From: Gammaproteobacteria bacterium
GTDB taxonomy: Bacteria > Pseudomonadota > Gammaproteobacteria > Pseudomonadales > Pseudohongiellaceae
Length of the DNA: 64,000 bases
NCBI GenBank assembly: GCA_030828385.1
Contig: JAURCS010000012.1
Coordinates: 1 to 64,000, forward strand
Reading direction: 5' to 3'
Each line of letters opens with the position of its first letter. Within the stretch, counting starts at the first letter, position 1. Of the stretch, positions 17,475 through 26,518 are shown in pieces. The notes beneath the pieces were generated by a model that saw only the letters and a program-made list of their open reading frames with translations, was not told the DNA's origin and did no database searches. The translations under genes were made by a program, and so were the position numbers.

Positions 17475-18269
17475 ATGCGACAATACCTTGACCTGATGCA
17501 GCATATTCTGGACAACGGCGCGAAGAAACAGGATCGTACCGGAACCGGAACCCTTTCCGTGTTTGGGCATCAAATGCGCTTCGATTTAGCCAAAGGCTTT
17601 CCTTTGCTAACCACCAAAAAACTTCATATCCGCTCTATTGTGATAGAGCTACTTTGGTTCTTGAATGGTGATACCAATATCAAGTATCTGAAAGACAATA
17701 ATGTAAGAATCTGGGATGAGTGGGCAGATGAAAATGGGGAGCTGGGCCCGGTCTACGGGTTTCAGTGGCGCTCCTGGCCAGGTAAAGATGGTCAGACCAT
17801 CGACCAGATTGATAACGTCATGAACAATATAAAGCAGAATCCGGATTCACGCCGTCATATTGTGGTGGCTTATAATCCTGCCTATGTAGACGAAATGGCG
17901 TTACCTCCCTGCCATTCCCTGTTTCAGTTTTACGTGGCAGAAGGGAAGCTTTCCTGTCAGCTTTATCAGCGCTCCTGCGATACCTTTCTTGGTGTACCTT
18001 TCAATATTGCTTCCTACGCATTACTAACGCATATGATGGCGCAGCAATGTGATCTCGAAGTAGGAGATTTTGTCTGGACCGGTGGTGATGTGCATTTGTA
18101 TCTGGATCATCTTGATCAGGCACGTGAACAGCTCACGCGAGAGCCGATGTCATTACCGCGCCTGGAGATCAAGCGCAAACCACCGACACTGTATGATTAT
18201 GCCTTTGAGGACTTTGAGATTCTCGATTACCAGTCACACCCTCATATAGCGGCGCCGATATCGGTATGA
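17475..18269 (+). CDS. thyA: thymidylate synthase
   Basis: 264 residues, exactly the length of the short bacterial ThyA. The nucleophile is Cys146 in [13 protein letters not shown], the phosphate-binding arginines are in [12 protein letters not shown] and DSRRHIVV, and [22 protein letters not shown] is conserved. It methylates dUMP to dTMP using methylene-tetrahydrofolate and produces dihydrofolate, which the coupled folA product recycles. Its stop codon overlaps the folA start in an ATGA arrangement. Confidence 0.97.
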   Translation: MRQYLDLMQHILDNGAKKQDRTGTGTLSVFGHQMRFDLAKGFPLLTTKKLHIRSIVIELLWFLNGDTNIKYLKDNNVRIWDEWADENGELGPVYGFQWRSWPGKDGQTIDQIDNVMNNIKQNPDSRRHIVVAYNPAYVDEMALPPCHSLFQFYVAEGKLSCQLYQRSCDTFLGVPFNIASYALLTHMMAQQCDLEVGDFVWTGGDVHLYLDHLDQAREQLTREPMSLPRLEIKRKPPTLYDYAFEDFEILDYQSHPHIAAPISV

Positions 18270-18772
18270 AGATTTCTCTTGTCTGGGCGATGGCCCAAAA
18301 TCGTGTAATTGGGCGCAATAACAGCCTGCCCTGGTACCTGCCGGAAGACCTCAAATATTTTAAACGAATTACTTTAGGTAAGCCTGTCATCATGGGACGA
18401 AAAACCTATGAGTCCATTGGCAAACCCCTGCCTGGCAGAACCAATATTGTAGTTAGTCGTAATGCTGGCTTTTCTGCCGAGGGAGTGAAAACGGTCACCT
18501 CACTGGATGAGGCAAAACAGCTTTGCGAAAGTATTGCTGAAATTGACGGTATTAACGAGGCTATGGTGATCGGCGGGGCAGAAATCTATACGCTGGCCTT
18601 GCCTATGGCAGATCGACTCTATCTTACTGAAGTACACGCGGACGTTGAGGGAGATACCACTTTCCCCGATTTTGACCGAAGTCTATGGCAGGAAGTCGCA
18701 CGCGAGAATTTTGAAGCCTCTGGCCCGAATCCCTACCCTTACAGTTTTCTGGTGCTGGATAAAATTCAGTAA
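18266..18772 (+). CDS. folA: dihydrofolate reductase
   Basis: 168 residues. The N terminus [33 protein letters not shown] holds the Met20-loop and the catalytic acid Asp28. The NADPH-binding [18 protein letters not shown] and the late [12 protein letters not shown] motifs are intact. It regenerates tetrahydrofolate after the ThyA reaction. Four-base overlap with thyA indicates translational coupling. Confidence 0.96.
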   Translation: MKISLVWAMAQNRVIGRNNSLPWYLPEDLKYFKRITLGKPVIMGRKTYESIGKPLPGRTNIVVSRNAGFSAEGVKTVTSLDEAKQLCESIAEIDGINEAMVIGGAEIYTLALPMADRLYLTEVHADVEGDTTFPDFDRSLWQEVARENFEASGPNPYPYSFLVLDKIQ

Positions 18773-18798
18773 GGCCAGACGACTTTAATTCTTCAGTT

Positions 18799-19188
18799 TT
18801 ATTCTGGCTCGGCAAAACACACTGCACAAATCTTGTTGCCATCCAGATCCCGCATATAGGCCGCATAGGCATTGGGTGCAAATTCACGCGGGCCTGGTGC
18901 TCCTTCATCGGTGCCACCCAAAGCCATACCGTTGGCATGAAATTCATCCACGCCCTTACGGGTCGGTGACTTGAAACCATAGGTTCCACCATTGGCTACC
19001 GTTGCCGGTTCCCCATTGGCCGGATTCAAGAGGAAAAACTCGGGCCCCTCGTCAGTTCCGAACATCGCAGAGTGGCCTTCCACAGTGCCAACCAATTTGG
19101 CGCCAAGCGGGCTCAGTACTGCGGTATAAAACTCGGTAGCCTTATTCATATCGTTGGTACCAACGCAAGTATGATGAAGTAGTCTCAT
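18799..19188 (-). CDS. VOC (glyoxalase/bleomycin-resistance fold) family protein
   Basis: 129 residues, one vicinal-oxygen-chelate domain. It starts MRLLHHTCVGTNDMNKATEFYTAVL, with the first metal-ligand position in HHTCVG, and ends AYMRDLDGNKICAVCF, where members usually have a Glu ligand near DPDGN. A good ribosome site (GGAAC) precedes the ATG at 19188. The reaction cannot be predicted. It is convergent with folA. Confidence 0.8.
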   Translation of the reverse strand: MRLLHHTCVGTNDMNKATEFYTAVLSPLGAKLVGTVEGHSAMFGTDEGPEFFLLNPANGEPATVANGGTYGFKSPTRKGVDEFHANGMALGGTDEGAPGPREFAPNAYAAYMRDLDGNKICAVCFAEPE

Positions 19189-19256
19189 GGTTGTTCCTTC
19201 TTTAACGGAAAGTTATTGGTTCACTATTGGGGGGTTAATGTTGTTTTTTCGCCATT

Positions 19257-19670
19257 TTACTGGCGACGGCCGCTCCAGGGAAACTGCTCTTCGCCATCAG
19301 TTCGGGTCCAGACACCATTGAAAGAAGAATAGTCCGGACTGAAATCGAGATAGACAAAACCTTCGCCATCCTGATCGGTCCATTCCAGAGAAAATGAACG
19401 CTCACCTTCTTCCTTGATCAGGCCCGACAGGCGTCCTTCAAAGATACCGTTTTCATCCTGCACTGAATAAGAACCGGAAAAACGGCCCTGGGAATCGAAG
19501 CTCAGCACTGTCACCACAGGATCAAGATCCCCGCCATTATAGGCCATGCCTGCATAACGACCGGCAATTTCCATGATGCCTTCCGGGACCGCTGCCTGGA
19601 CCATAGTCATTGTAAAAACCAGTAGTACGATGAGGGAACTGCGATGAAAAATAGTGAGCTGTTTATTCAT
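19257..19670 (-). CDS. small secreted protein of unknown function
   Basis: 137 residues. A signal peptide covers about residues 1-27 (SLIVLLVFTMTMVQA). The mature part is short, acidic and beta-rich, with GSYSVQDENGIFEGRLSG and SSFNGVWTRTDG, which resembles lipocalin-like small barrels that detect or bind lipids, but this is a guess from pattern only. It lies 68 bases upstream of the VOC gene on the same strand and could be cotranscribed with it. Confidence 0.65.
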   Translation of the reverse strand: MNKQLTIFHRSSLIVLLVFTMTMVQAAVPEGIMEIAGRYAGMAYNGGDLDPVVTVLSFDSQGRFSGSYSVQDENGIFEGRLSGLIKEEGERSFSLEWTDQDGEGFVYLDFSPDYSSFNGVWTRTDGEEQFPWSGRRQ

Positions 19671-19764
19671 GTTTGTTTTTATCAGTGAAGGTCAGTAACC
19701 ATAAGGACCAGTGATAATTTTTTTTTGGCAATTTGCGGTCAGACAATGGACGCAGTTTTATTAT

Positions 19765-19795
19765 AAAAAACCGCCCGGTGTGGGGGCGGTTTTAA
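19765..19795 (-). terminator. rho-independent terminator of the seven-gene minus-strand operon
   Basis: ACCGCCC (19770-19776) and GGGCGGT (19784-19790) form a GC-rich stem, extended by an A-run on the left and a T-run on the right. Read on the minus strand it ends in TTTTTT, 27 bases after the DUF4175 stop. Confidence 0.85.
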
Positions 19796-19821
19796 AAGAG
19801 ATATTTTTCTTTCTGGTGGCC

Positions 19822-22800
19822 TTACTCCCGGCTCAACTGCCTGTAGTACTCTGCCACCGATTCCTTATATTCATCTGGAATGATATCGGAGGTTGCGGTA
19901 CGCACGTTATTGGGATTATTGCTGTCGTTATCCAGTTGCAGACCCACTTCCAGTTGCTCAATAAGTGCCAGCATATCGTTATATTCCGCTGCCAGAATAT
20001 CTTCATTACGGTTCAGGCGTGTGGCTTCCAGCTGACGGATCCAGTCAACCATCTGAGCCAGTTCCTCGGCGTTGAGCTCAAGATCCTGCAACGCATCGCG
20101 GGCTATCTCGGTGAACTGGTCAAGATCACCATAGAACTGATCAGGTATTTCAATGGGACCATTAAAAAGAGGGTCCGCTCCGGTCCAGGCGCCGAAGCGA
20201 GGCCCCATGGCAAACCGGTCACCTCCGCCTTGCTGGCCTCCTTGTTGTTGACCCTGCTGTTGACCGCCCTGTTGCCCTTGTTGACCTTCCTGACCCTGCG
20301 CTTGTCCTTGCTGACCTTCCTGTCCCTGTTGCTGGCCCTGGCCGTTCTGCGCCAGTTGTTCCTGCAAGCGCGCACGCAGATTCTCAGCCTGGCGTCTGGC
20401 AATATCCAGATCAGAGGTTCCTGGTGCGCCCCGGGTAGCGACTATTTCCTGGGCATTTTCCAGGCGTTCGGCCAGTTTGCGCATTTCCGCTGTTACAGCA
20501 CTTTCATTTCCCGCGATATAAAGTCCATAACCGGCATCGATATAGAGTCCGGCATTGGTGAGCGCCTGCTCAAGTTCATTTTCGACAATATCCTGATTGG
20601 CACGCTGTAATTCGCGCGATGCTTCAGGAACATCATCACCAAAGCGTTGCATGGTGCTGAGCATCTGTTCCTGCAGACTGGAAAGCTCCGCAGCCAGCGC
20701 TGCTTTCTGCCGCGCCAGTTCCCATTCTTCCTGGAGTTCCATGCCACGGCTATTAGGGTCTTCACCAGATTCACGATCCGCCACTGCTTTGGCCATGGCT
20801 TGTTCAAGAATCTGTTCCTGTCGCTGCTGCTCTCTTAACATGTCTTCGGCCTGACCAGCCATATTGCTGAATGAAGACTGCATATCCGCAAGCTGGTCTG
20901 CGACTATTTGCTCGCGGGCGCCTTCCAGTTGACGACCAGCTTCATCCGCCGCCCGTTGTAATTCTTCCGGACTGTAATTTCCGCGCATTGCTTCAGCACT
21001 TTCCTCCATCGCACGAATGGCACTTTCCAGTCGGCGCTGCAGTTCGCTCTGGGCGATTTGCTCGCCCTGTTCTCCTTGTCCTTCTTGCGGCTGCTGACCC
21101 TGCTGGTTGTTCTGGGCAGTTTGCTGTCCCTGTTGACCGCGCTGCAGGCTTTCACGCTGCTGCTGCAGTTCATCAAGGCGCTCCTGTAATTCTTCGGCTT
21201 CACGTCTTAACATTTCCTGCTGGTAGCGCTGAGCTTCCGACAGCTGTTGCTGGTTGCGCAGGTTATTGGCCAGCTGCTGCTGACGACGGGCCAGTTCATC
21301 CAGCTGATTCATTATGTCTTCTTCTTCAGCCTGCTGGGCCTGGGGAGAAACATTGCTTCCGGTTTCGTACTGATTCAGCTCAAGATCCATTTCCAGTTCA
21401 AACATTTCAGCCAGGTCCTGCTGAGCGCGGCCACCGCCACCGCCTCCACCACCTTGCTGCTGGTTGTTGACCTGAAATTCGTTAAACACTGCTTCGGCCC
21501 GCAGTAAATGCTGGAGTGCTTCCTGGGCAGGCTGAATGGCTTCATCGAGCTCAACCGCTGCCAGGCGCTCGGAGGCCGGGTACATGCTCTGAACCGCTTC
21601 TTCCATATTGCTCACAAACTGCTCGATCTGATCATCCATGTTGTCGAGTTGGCGTGCTCGAGTGCGCTCTGCGAGAGTAGCAGCCTGTTCGGCCAGAGTA
21701 GTTTGCAGTTCTGACAACAGCGATGAGTTCACCTGAATCTGTCCGTCATTTGAATCTTCCGCCTGCTCTCTAATCAGGTTCCAGGTGGAAGTAATGATCT
21801 GGCGTTGGCGATTGGATATTTCATCCTGTGGGCCACCGCCGCCACCGCCACCACCGCCACCACCGGAAAGCTGGGACTGACTGTAACGACGTTGATAGGA
21901 CTGAATCTGAATGAAAAACATATCGGTGCGTACCGTCTGGGTGCGGTCATTTCCTTCTGCGTAAAAGGAAATAAGGTCACCGGGCACCAGGGGGACTTCA
22001 GGCGCTGGCGTGAGAGCTTCGTCTTCACCAGTCCCGATCATCAGATTGACGTATTCCTCTTCAGATTCCTCGATACGCTGCTGTTGTTCCTGATTGGAGG
22101 TAACGATTGAAAACTGGCCTACATTGGTCTGCGTTTCTTCCTCTTCAGGGACACGCATATCTTCAAGCATGAAGATATATTCAGCAGTGATATCACGGGT
22201 ATTTTCGGCCAGAGTAACTGTTTCCCAGTCCCCCCCGTTAATTGAATATTTAAGCCTGAGCGCTTCCAGATTGAAATCATCACTGGCTTCTATGCGCGCA
22301 GTAACTTCCTCAATATTACTGGCATTCCAGTCGCCACCGGGGCGAATGAATTCAATCACCGGCTTACCGTCTTCTGCGATTCGAATGAAATAGTCATCAC
22401 TCAGTCGTACCTGCTCACCGCCAACAATGGCAGCAATATAGTATTCGCCTTCATCGGTGACCATGAATTCTGTCGTGGCTTCCACGCCATCTACAGTGAG
22501 TGGCTGGCCATTTTCATTCAGCACCAGTTCGCCGCCGGGCAGGGGGGCGGTAGTGGTTACCTTGAGTCCGATGCGGGTATCGGGAAGGGTTCGTATATCA
22601 CCGAGTTCGAATATTTCGGGATCCCGTTCGGTCCAGGCCGGGTAGTTATAGGTCAGTTCCAGTTTTTCGATACCTGGTACTTCAACCACCTGTATTTCAA
22701 ACTCCGGGCTACGAATACCAGTGGTGGTAACAAAATAATTCATGTCTTTTTGCAGAGAGAAAAAAGTGAACTCAAAGCCGGCGGGGCTTTTCACCATTTC

Positions 22801-23487
22801 AACATCCTGCCATTCACCACCCGTTTCACGTACATGGATGACCGCCTCGTCTGGTGAAAACCCATCCATGACAGCCATGACCCGCAGATTGGCGCCGCGT
22901 CTTACACTTTGATCGCCAGGCGTAATAGTGATTGATTGCGGGGGAAGCAGATTATCTACAGCCCAGCCGGCAAATAAATTTCGCAGGCTGTAATTCATCA
23001 TGCCAGGACCGGCGACTACCAGGATCAGCAGGACGGTAATCGCCGTCGCACCGATGGCACCGGCAATATTAAAGTCCTTCTGTTTTATTTGCTCATGAAC
23101 CGGATGCGTCTCACTGACCTGAAGCGCATCTTCCGCCAGCAGATCGAGGAAGGGATTGTTGCTTTCGCGCATCTGGGAATAGGTTTCGACACGCCCACCA
23201 AAGTCCGGCGTTCGTTCTTCAATTTTGTTGCTGATGTTGGCATCAAGATCCTGCAGAGGGCGAACAATTGTAATGATGATGACTGCAGCCAGCGCCAGCA
23301 CCAGCAGAATTCGAAAGGCGGCAACAGTTTCGCCGGCAAATCCACTTTCTGTAGAAAACCAGGCACCAATAACAGACACGACCAGCAATACAACGGCACT
23401 GGCAGCAATGCCCTGCAGGAGAGTGAGTTTTCTGAGACGCTGTCTGAAAGCGTCGAGATACTGATCCAAACGGTTGGAAGTATTCAT
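19822..23487 (-). CDS. DUF4175-family giant membrane-anchored coiled-coil protein
   Basis: 1221 residues, the last gene of the operon. Two N-terminal membrane helices (about 25-45 and 58-78) and a third near 145-170 precede a periplasmic region with several beta domains (GDQSVRRGANLRVMAVMDG and similar). From about residue 550 to 1050 it is a long Gln/Glu-rich coiled coil. It holds an 11-Gly tract, an 8-Gly tract and a Gly-Gln tract, then a globular tail ending DIIPDEYKESVAEYYRQLS. DUF4175 proteins recur beside MoxR-DUF58-VWA genes, but their function is unknown. The architecture suggests a long scaffold or tether in the envelope. Confidence 0.82.
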   Translation of the reverse strand: MNTSNRLDQYLDAFRQRLRKLTLLQGIAASAVVLLVVSVIGAWFSTESGFAGETVAAFRILLVLALAAVIIITIVRPLQDLDANISNKIEERTPDFGGRVETYSQMRESNNPFLDLLAEDALQVSETHPVHEQIKQKDFNIAGAIGATAITVLLILVVAGPGMMNYSLRNLFAGWAVDNLLPPQSITITPGDQSVRRGANLRVMAVMDGFSPDEAVIHVRETGGEWQDVEMVKSPAGFEFTFFSLQKDMNYFVTTTGIRSPEFEIQVVEVPGIEKLELTYNYPAWTERDPEIFELGDIRTLPDTRIGLKVTTTAPLPGGELVLNENGQPLTVDGVEATTEFMVTDEGEYYIAAIVGGEQVRLSDDYFIRIAEDGKPVIEFIRPGGDWNASNIEEVTARIEASDDFNLEALRLKYSINGGDWETVTLAENTRDITAEYIFMLEDMRVPEEEETQTNVGQFSIVTSNQEQQQRIEESEEEYVNLMIGTGEDEALTPAPEVPLVPGDLISFYAEGNDRTQTVRTDMFFIQIQSYQRRYSQSQLSGGGGGGGGGGGPQDEISNRQRQIITSTWNLIREQAEDSNDGQIQVNSSLLSELQTTLAEQAATLAERTRARQLDNMDDQIEQFVSNMEEAVQSMYPASERLAAVELDEAIQPAQEALQHLLRAEAVFNEFQVNNQQQGGGGGGGGRAQQDLAEMFELEMDLELNQYETGSNVSPQAQQAEEEDIMNQLDELARRQQQLANNLRNQQQLSEAQRYQQEMLRREAEELQERLDELQQQRESLQRGQQGQQTAQNNQQGQQPQEGQGEQGEQIAQSELQRRLESAIRAMEESAEAMRGNYSPEELQRAADEAGRQLEGAREQIVADQLADMQSSFSNMAGQAEDMLREQQRQEQILEQAMAKAVADRESGEDPNSRGMELQEEWELARQKAALAAELSSLQEQMLSTMQRFGDDVPEASRELQRANQDIVENELEQALTNAGLYIDAGYGLYIAGNESAVTAEMRKLAERLENAQEIVATRGAPGTSDLDIARRQAENLRARLQEQLAQNGQGQQQGQEGQQGQAQGQEGQQGQQGGQQQGQQQGGQQGGGDRFAMGPRFGAWTGADPLFNGPIEIPDQFYGDLDQFTEIARDALQDLELNAEELAQMVDWIRQLEATRLNRNEDILAAEYNDMLALIEQLEVGLQLDNDSNNPNNVRTATSDIIPDEYKESVAEYYRQLSRE
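20221..20343 (-). repeat. Gly-Gln low-complexity tract in the DUF4175 gene
   Basis: About 41 codons encode almost only Gly and Gln with a few Glu and Ala. The DNA is a run of imperfect CTG/CCT/TTG triplet repeats, which could vary in length between strains. It lies between the coiled coil and the globular C-terminal domain, as a flexible linker would. Confidence 0.8.
21430..21453 (-). repeat. 8-glycine codon tract in the DUF4175 gene
   Basis: Eight consecutive Gly codons (mostly GGC and GGT) after a QQQ run, separating two coiled-coil blocks. Confidence 0.85.
21832..21864 (-). repeat. 11-glycine codon tract in the DUF4175 gene
   Basis: Eleven consecutive Gly codons (GGT and GGC alternating) at the junction of the beta-domain half and the coiled-coil half. 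The triplet repeat is prone to slippage, but changes in multiples of three would keep the frame. Confidence 0.9.
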
Positions 23488-23533
23488 CTGCTAATAGCCT
23501 TTATTTAGCCTACTATAATCTATTACCTGAAAT

Positions 23534-25552
23534 TTACAGGGTTCCCGTTCTTACGCGTAAATACTGATTACCAAGAATCGACTCTGCCAAAACAATAATA
23601 ACCAATAAAATCAGAAAGATACGCCAGATTTCATTTTCCTCGCGTTCTTCGTCTGCGTTAGCTGCGCCAGTGTCCGGGTTCAGGTTCTGTTCCCCCGCAC
23701 TGGCTGTTCCGGCCACTACATTCTGCCAGTTTTGAATTACCTGGGCATCCATTACTGTGAGATCTGATTCTCTTCGATCCGGGTTGACTGCGACCAGCAC
23801 TTCTCCTGCTGGAGTAAAGACCTGGTAATAGCCGGTTTTATTCAAGCGAATATCCTGTGACTGGGTGGTATCCGATAATGACAACAGGCTTTCGCCATCA
23901 GGATCAAATACCTGCCCAGAAGCACCTCCGGCCTGCGATAGTTGAAGGAAACTTTCTGCTACCTGTTCGCGGACTAACAGATTTTCGTTGGATAAATAGC
24001 GTGCCGCCTCTGCCATGAAACTCACAAACACCGGTTTCACCGTTAGATCACTGAGAGTATTGTCCAAGGCCGTAGTCAACAGCAGCATGCGACCTCGGCC
24101 TATTTCACTTTCAATCAATACCGGGCGATCTTCGCTCTGGGCGATCAGGATGCGTTGGTCTGCAGTCGGATTGACGGGCAGGGTCTGCATGTTGACTGAC
24201 CCCCACCCGGATGTGTCTGAAAGCACGGGATGACTGCTATCAATCATGGTGATTGGATTGCGGCTTTCGCGACCTGGGCGGGCAGTGCCAACCTGAAGCT
24301 CAAGCACGGGCACAGTATCAAGACCAAGACTGGCTTCTCCGGCAGCTGCCAGCACGGCGCCGCCGCCTCCGATATAGTCGTTGATTGCACTCGCCAGACT
24401 GGCATTAATGGCACCGATATCTTCAATCACAATCCAGGGATAGCGCTGCAGGATTCGTGCATCCAGGTCATCGATTGTTTGTGTAATGACTTCATAGCCT
24501 CTTGGGGCAGTTTCAAGCGCGGCCCGTATATAGGTGACGCCGAGGGATTCCGGGCTTGCTGTAAGCAACAGCACCGGGGCTGGCGGAGAGTTGTCAAACA
24601 CGGTGTATCTGACGTCATCACCGGGCAGGGAGTCAGCTGGTAACAAGCGAATATCTATTCGGTTATCACCTTCCTCAAACACCACGCTGTCAAAATCTAC
24701 AAGAGTAATACCGTTACCCGCGAGAGTAATGTCCTGGCGCTGTTGCTCAATATTGTTGATAGTTAAAACAACTGTTTTCTCAGCCACATCGTCTGCAATG
24801 TCCAGGCCGCGAATACCAACTTCAACACTATTGCGGGCATCGACAAGAACTGAATCCACAAGCCAGTTGGGGACGTTCTCTGTTCTGATCTGAACAATAT
24901 CCAGAGTGACGGGCCGGCCATTAATAACATCGGGAATCATGTCGGCAAAACGAACCGCCTGGCCAGTTTGTTGATAATCACTGATGAAGTGCATGATGAA
25001 ATTAGCCTGGCTTTCCTCGATCAGGGTATTCATCGTGGTGACCATAATACCAAGGTCGAGTTTGCCATTATCCGGCGACAGGCCACTTAATGCCTGCATC
25101 AGGACATTGCTGTCATCTGTGACGGGGACTATTGTTGTTACTCCTGAGGAAGCCGTGTACAGGCTTGCCACCTCATCCTCGGTCATAGAGTTGACGATGT
25201 CTCTTGCTGCCTCTACCGCACTGGCAAAACTCGCCCCTTCCTGCATTGAGAATGAGGTATCCATCACGATGACATGGTGAGTTGTATCTTCAGTAACAAG
25301 CGCGGCCGGGGGGGTGAAAAAAACCGGACGCGTAAATGCCAGCACCAGGATCAGGAAAAACAGAATACGCAGAGCCATAAGCAGCAGATATTTAAGTTTA
25401 CGCTGCACATGGATGCGTTTTTTGGCGGGCTCCAGAAACATGGCAGTACTGAATTGTTCACGTTCAGTAACCTGGGTTTCAAGGCGATGCAGCCAGATTG
25501 GCAAGCCAATACCCAGAAGTCCCAGTAGAAAAAGTGGAGCTATTAATGCCAC
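23534..25552 (-). CDS. BatA-domain/VWA membrane protein
   Basis: 672 residues from a GTG start that follows the DUF58 stop by three bases. The N terminus (LFLLGLLGIGLPIWLHRL, then a second helix near 55-77) is the BatA-type anchor. A VWA-like domain follows with the MIDAS motif DTSFS at residues 98-102. Later parts include a CARDB-like beta domain (VEVGIRGLDIAD) and a GATase-like segment (YPWIVIEDIGAI, INDYIGGGGAVLAAAG). A final helix near 640-660 anchors the C terminus. It should face the periplasm and bind a divalent metal ion. It is a member of the MoxR-DUF58-VWA group whose AAA ATPase is encoded two genes upstream. Confidence 0.87.
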   Translation of the reverse strand: MALIAPLFLLGLLGIGLPIWLHRLETQVTEREQFSTAMFLEPAKKRIHVQRKLKYLLLMALRILFFLILVLAFTRPVFFTPPAALVTEDTTHHVIVMDTSFSMQEGASFASAVEAARDIVNSMTEDEVASLYTASSGVTTIVPVTDDSNVLMQALSGLSPDNGKLDLGIMVTTMNTLIEESQANFIMHFISDYQQTGQAVRFADMIPDVINGRPVTLDIVQIRTENVPNWLVDSVLVDARNSVEVGIRGLDIADDVAEKTVVLTINNIEQQRQDITLAGNGITLVDFDSVVFEEGDNRIDIRLLPADSLPGDDVRYTVFDNSPPAPVLLLTASPESLGVTYIRAALETAPRGYEVITQTIDDLDARILQRYPWIVIEDIGAINASLASAINDYIGGGGAVLAAAGEASLGLDTVPVLELQVGTARPGRESRNPITMIDSSHPVLSDTSGWGSVNMQTLPVNPTADQRILIAQSEDRPVLIESEIGRGRMLLLTTALDNTLSDLTVKPVFVSFMAEAARYLSNENLLVREQVAESFLQLSQAGGASGQVFDPDGESLLSLSDTTQSQDIRLNKTGYYQVFTPAGEVLVAVNPDRRESDLTVMDAQVIQNWQNVVAGTASAGEQNLNPDTGAANADEEREENEIWRIFLILLVIIVLAESILGNQYLRVRTGTL

Positions 25553-25555
25553 GAA

Positions 25556-26485
25556 TCAGCCTCGCTTTTCTCTGAAGGTTAAATAGTTGTGCAAGGCTCT
25601 ATCCAGAGGATCAGCGGTATTGATCAGCACATGGTCAGCGCGAATACCACTGGCCGCTTCCTCGATAGTCTTGATGTGTTGCTGAATTTTTTCCCGGTAG
25701 GCTTTTGCCATATAACCAGGTTCGACTTCTATGGCCTGGCCGGTTTCCATATCCTCATAAAGCGTTGATTGTTTGATTTGCGGATCCAGTTCTTCAGGAT
25801 CCAGCAGATGGAAAATGATCACATCCTGTCCATGCATAGCCAGTGGTCGAATATGTTCTAACAGTTCATCGGCATCACAGTAAAAGTCAGAGATTACTGC
25901 AACCAGCCCGCGTTTTTTCACGTGTTCACGAAAGCGGGTCATGGGTTTATTGATATCGGTGCCCATTGATGCTTCGGCTTTATCCAGCGTGTGAATTACA
26001 CCCTGAAGGGAACCGGGTTTGCTGGCGGGCGGGCGATAATCAATGACCTCGTCATCAAATAACATGACGCCAACGGCATCATGCTGTCGGGAGGCCAGGT
26101 AAGCCAGACTTGCGCCGAGATATTTACCATACTGAAGTTTTGAGGGGCCACTGGTTTTGCTTGCCGCGCCAAAGCCCATGGAAGCACTGGTGTCCAGCAA
26201 CAACATAAGGTGGCTATTGGTTTCACCCATAAAGCGTTTGATATAGGTGCGGTCGGTGCGTGAGTATACATTCCAGTCGATATAGCGCGGATCGTCGCCC
26301 TCGCTATATTCCCGGTACTCGACAAATTCCTGGCTAAAACCAAATTTGGGCGAGCGATGCAGGCCATTTACAAAACCCTCAACCACCGCTTTTGCCACCA
26401 GTTCCAGATTGGACATGCTGGCAAGCACGGCGGGGTCGAGAAGCCGGGTCTGGGCTTTGCGGTTATCAGTATGGGTCAGGCTCAT
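25556..26485 (-). CDS. DUF58 family protein (VWA-like)
   Basis: 309 residues, soluble. The DUF58 signature EYREYSEGDDPRYIDWNVYSRTD lies at about 57-79 and is followed by a VWA-like domain with an intact MIDAS DTSAS at 98-102. DUF58 genes nearly always follow a moxR gene, as here (33-base gap). The product is thought to be a substrate or adaptor for the ATPase. Its place between MoxR and the membrane VWA protein suggests it links the cytoplasmic motor to the envelope part. Confidence 0.92.
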   Translation of the reverse strand: MSLTHTDNRKAQTRLLDPAVLASMSNLELVAKAVVEGFVNGLHRSPKFGFSQEFVEYREYSEGDDPRYIDWNVYSRTDRTYIKRFMGETNSHLMLLLDTSASMGFGAASKTSGPSKLQYGKYLGASLAYLASRQHDAVGVMLFDDEVIDYRPPASKPGSLQGVIHTLDKAEASMGTDINKPMTRFREHVKKRGLVAVISDFYCDADELLEHIRPLAMHGQDVIIFHLLDPEELDPQIKQSTLYEDMETGQAIEVEPGYMAKAYREKIQQHIKTIEEAASGIRADHVLINTADPLDRALHNYLTFREKRG

Positions 26486-26518
26486 CAGTTGTCCGTTTTT
26501 TCTTTTGTATTGTTCTGC

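Noticed and set aside
19711-20610. 299-residue plus-strand open frame
   Set aside because: It lies opposite the DUF4175 gene, is rich in Leu, Phe and Gln from the low-complexity triplets, and shows no family motif. It is a shadow frame.
20871-21470. 199-residue plus-strand open frame
   Set aside because: Shadow of the DUF4175 coiled-coil region; the composition (Ala, Pro, Gln, His) reflects the reverse of Gln-rich codons.
21430-21864. Glycine codon repeats as a CRISPR-like array
   Set aside because: The repeats are in-frame triplets in a long gene, without spacers of uniform length.
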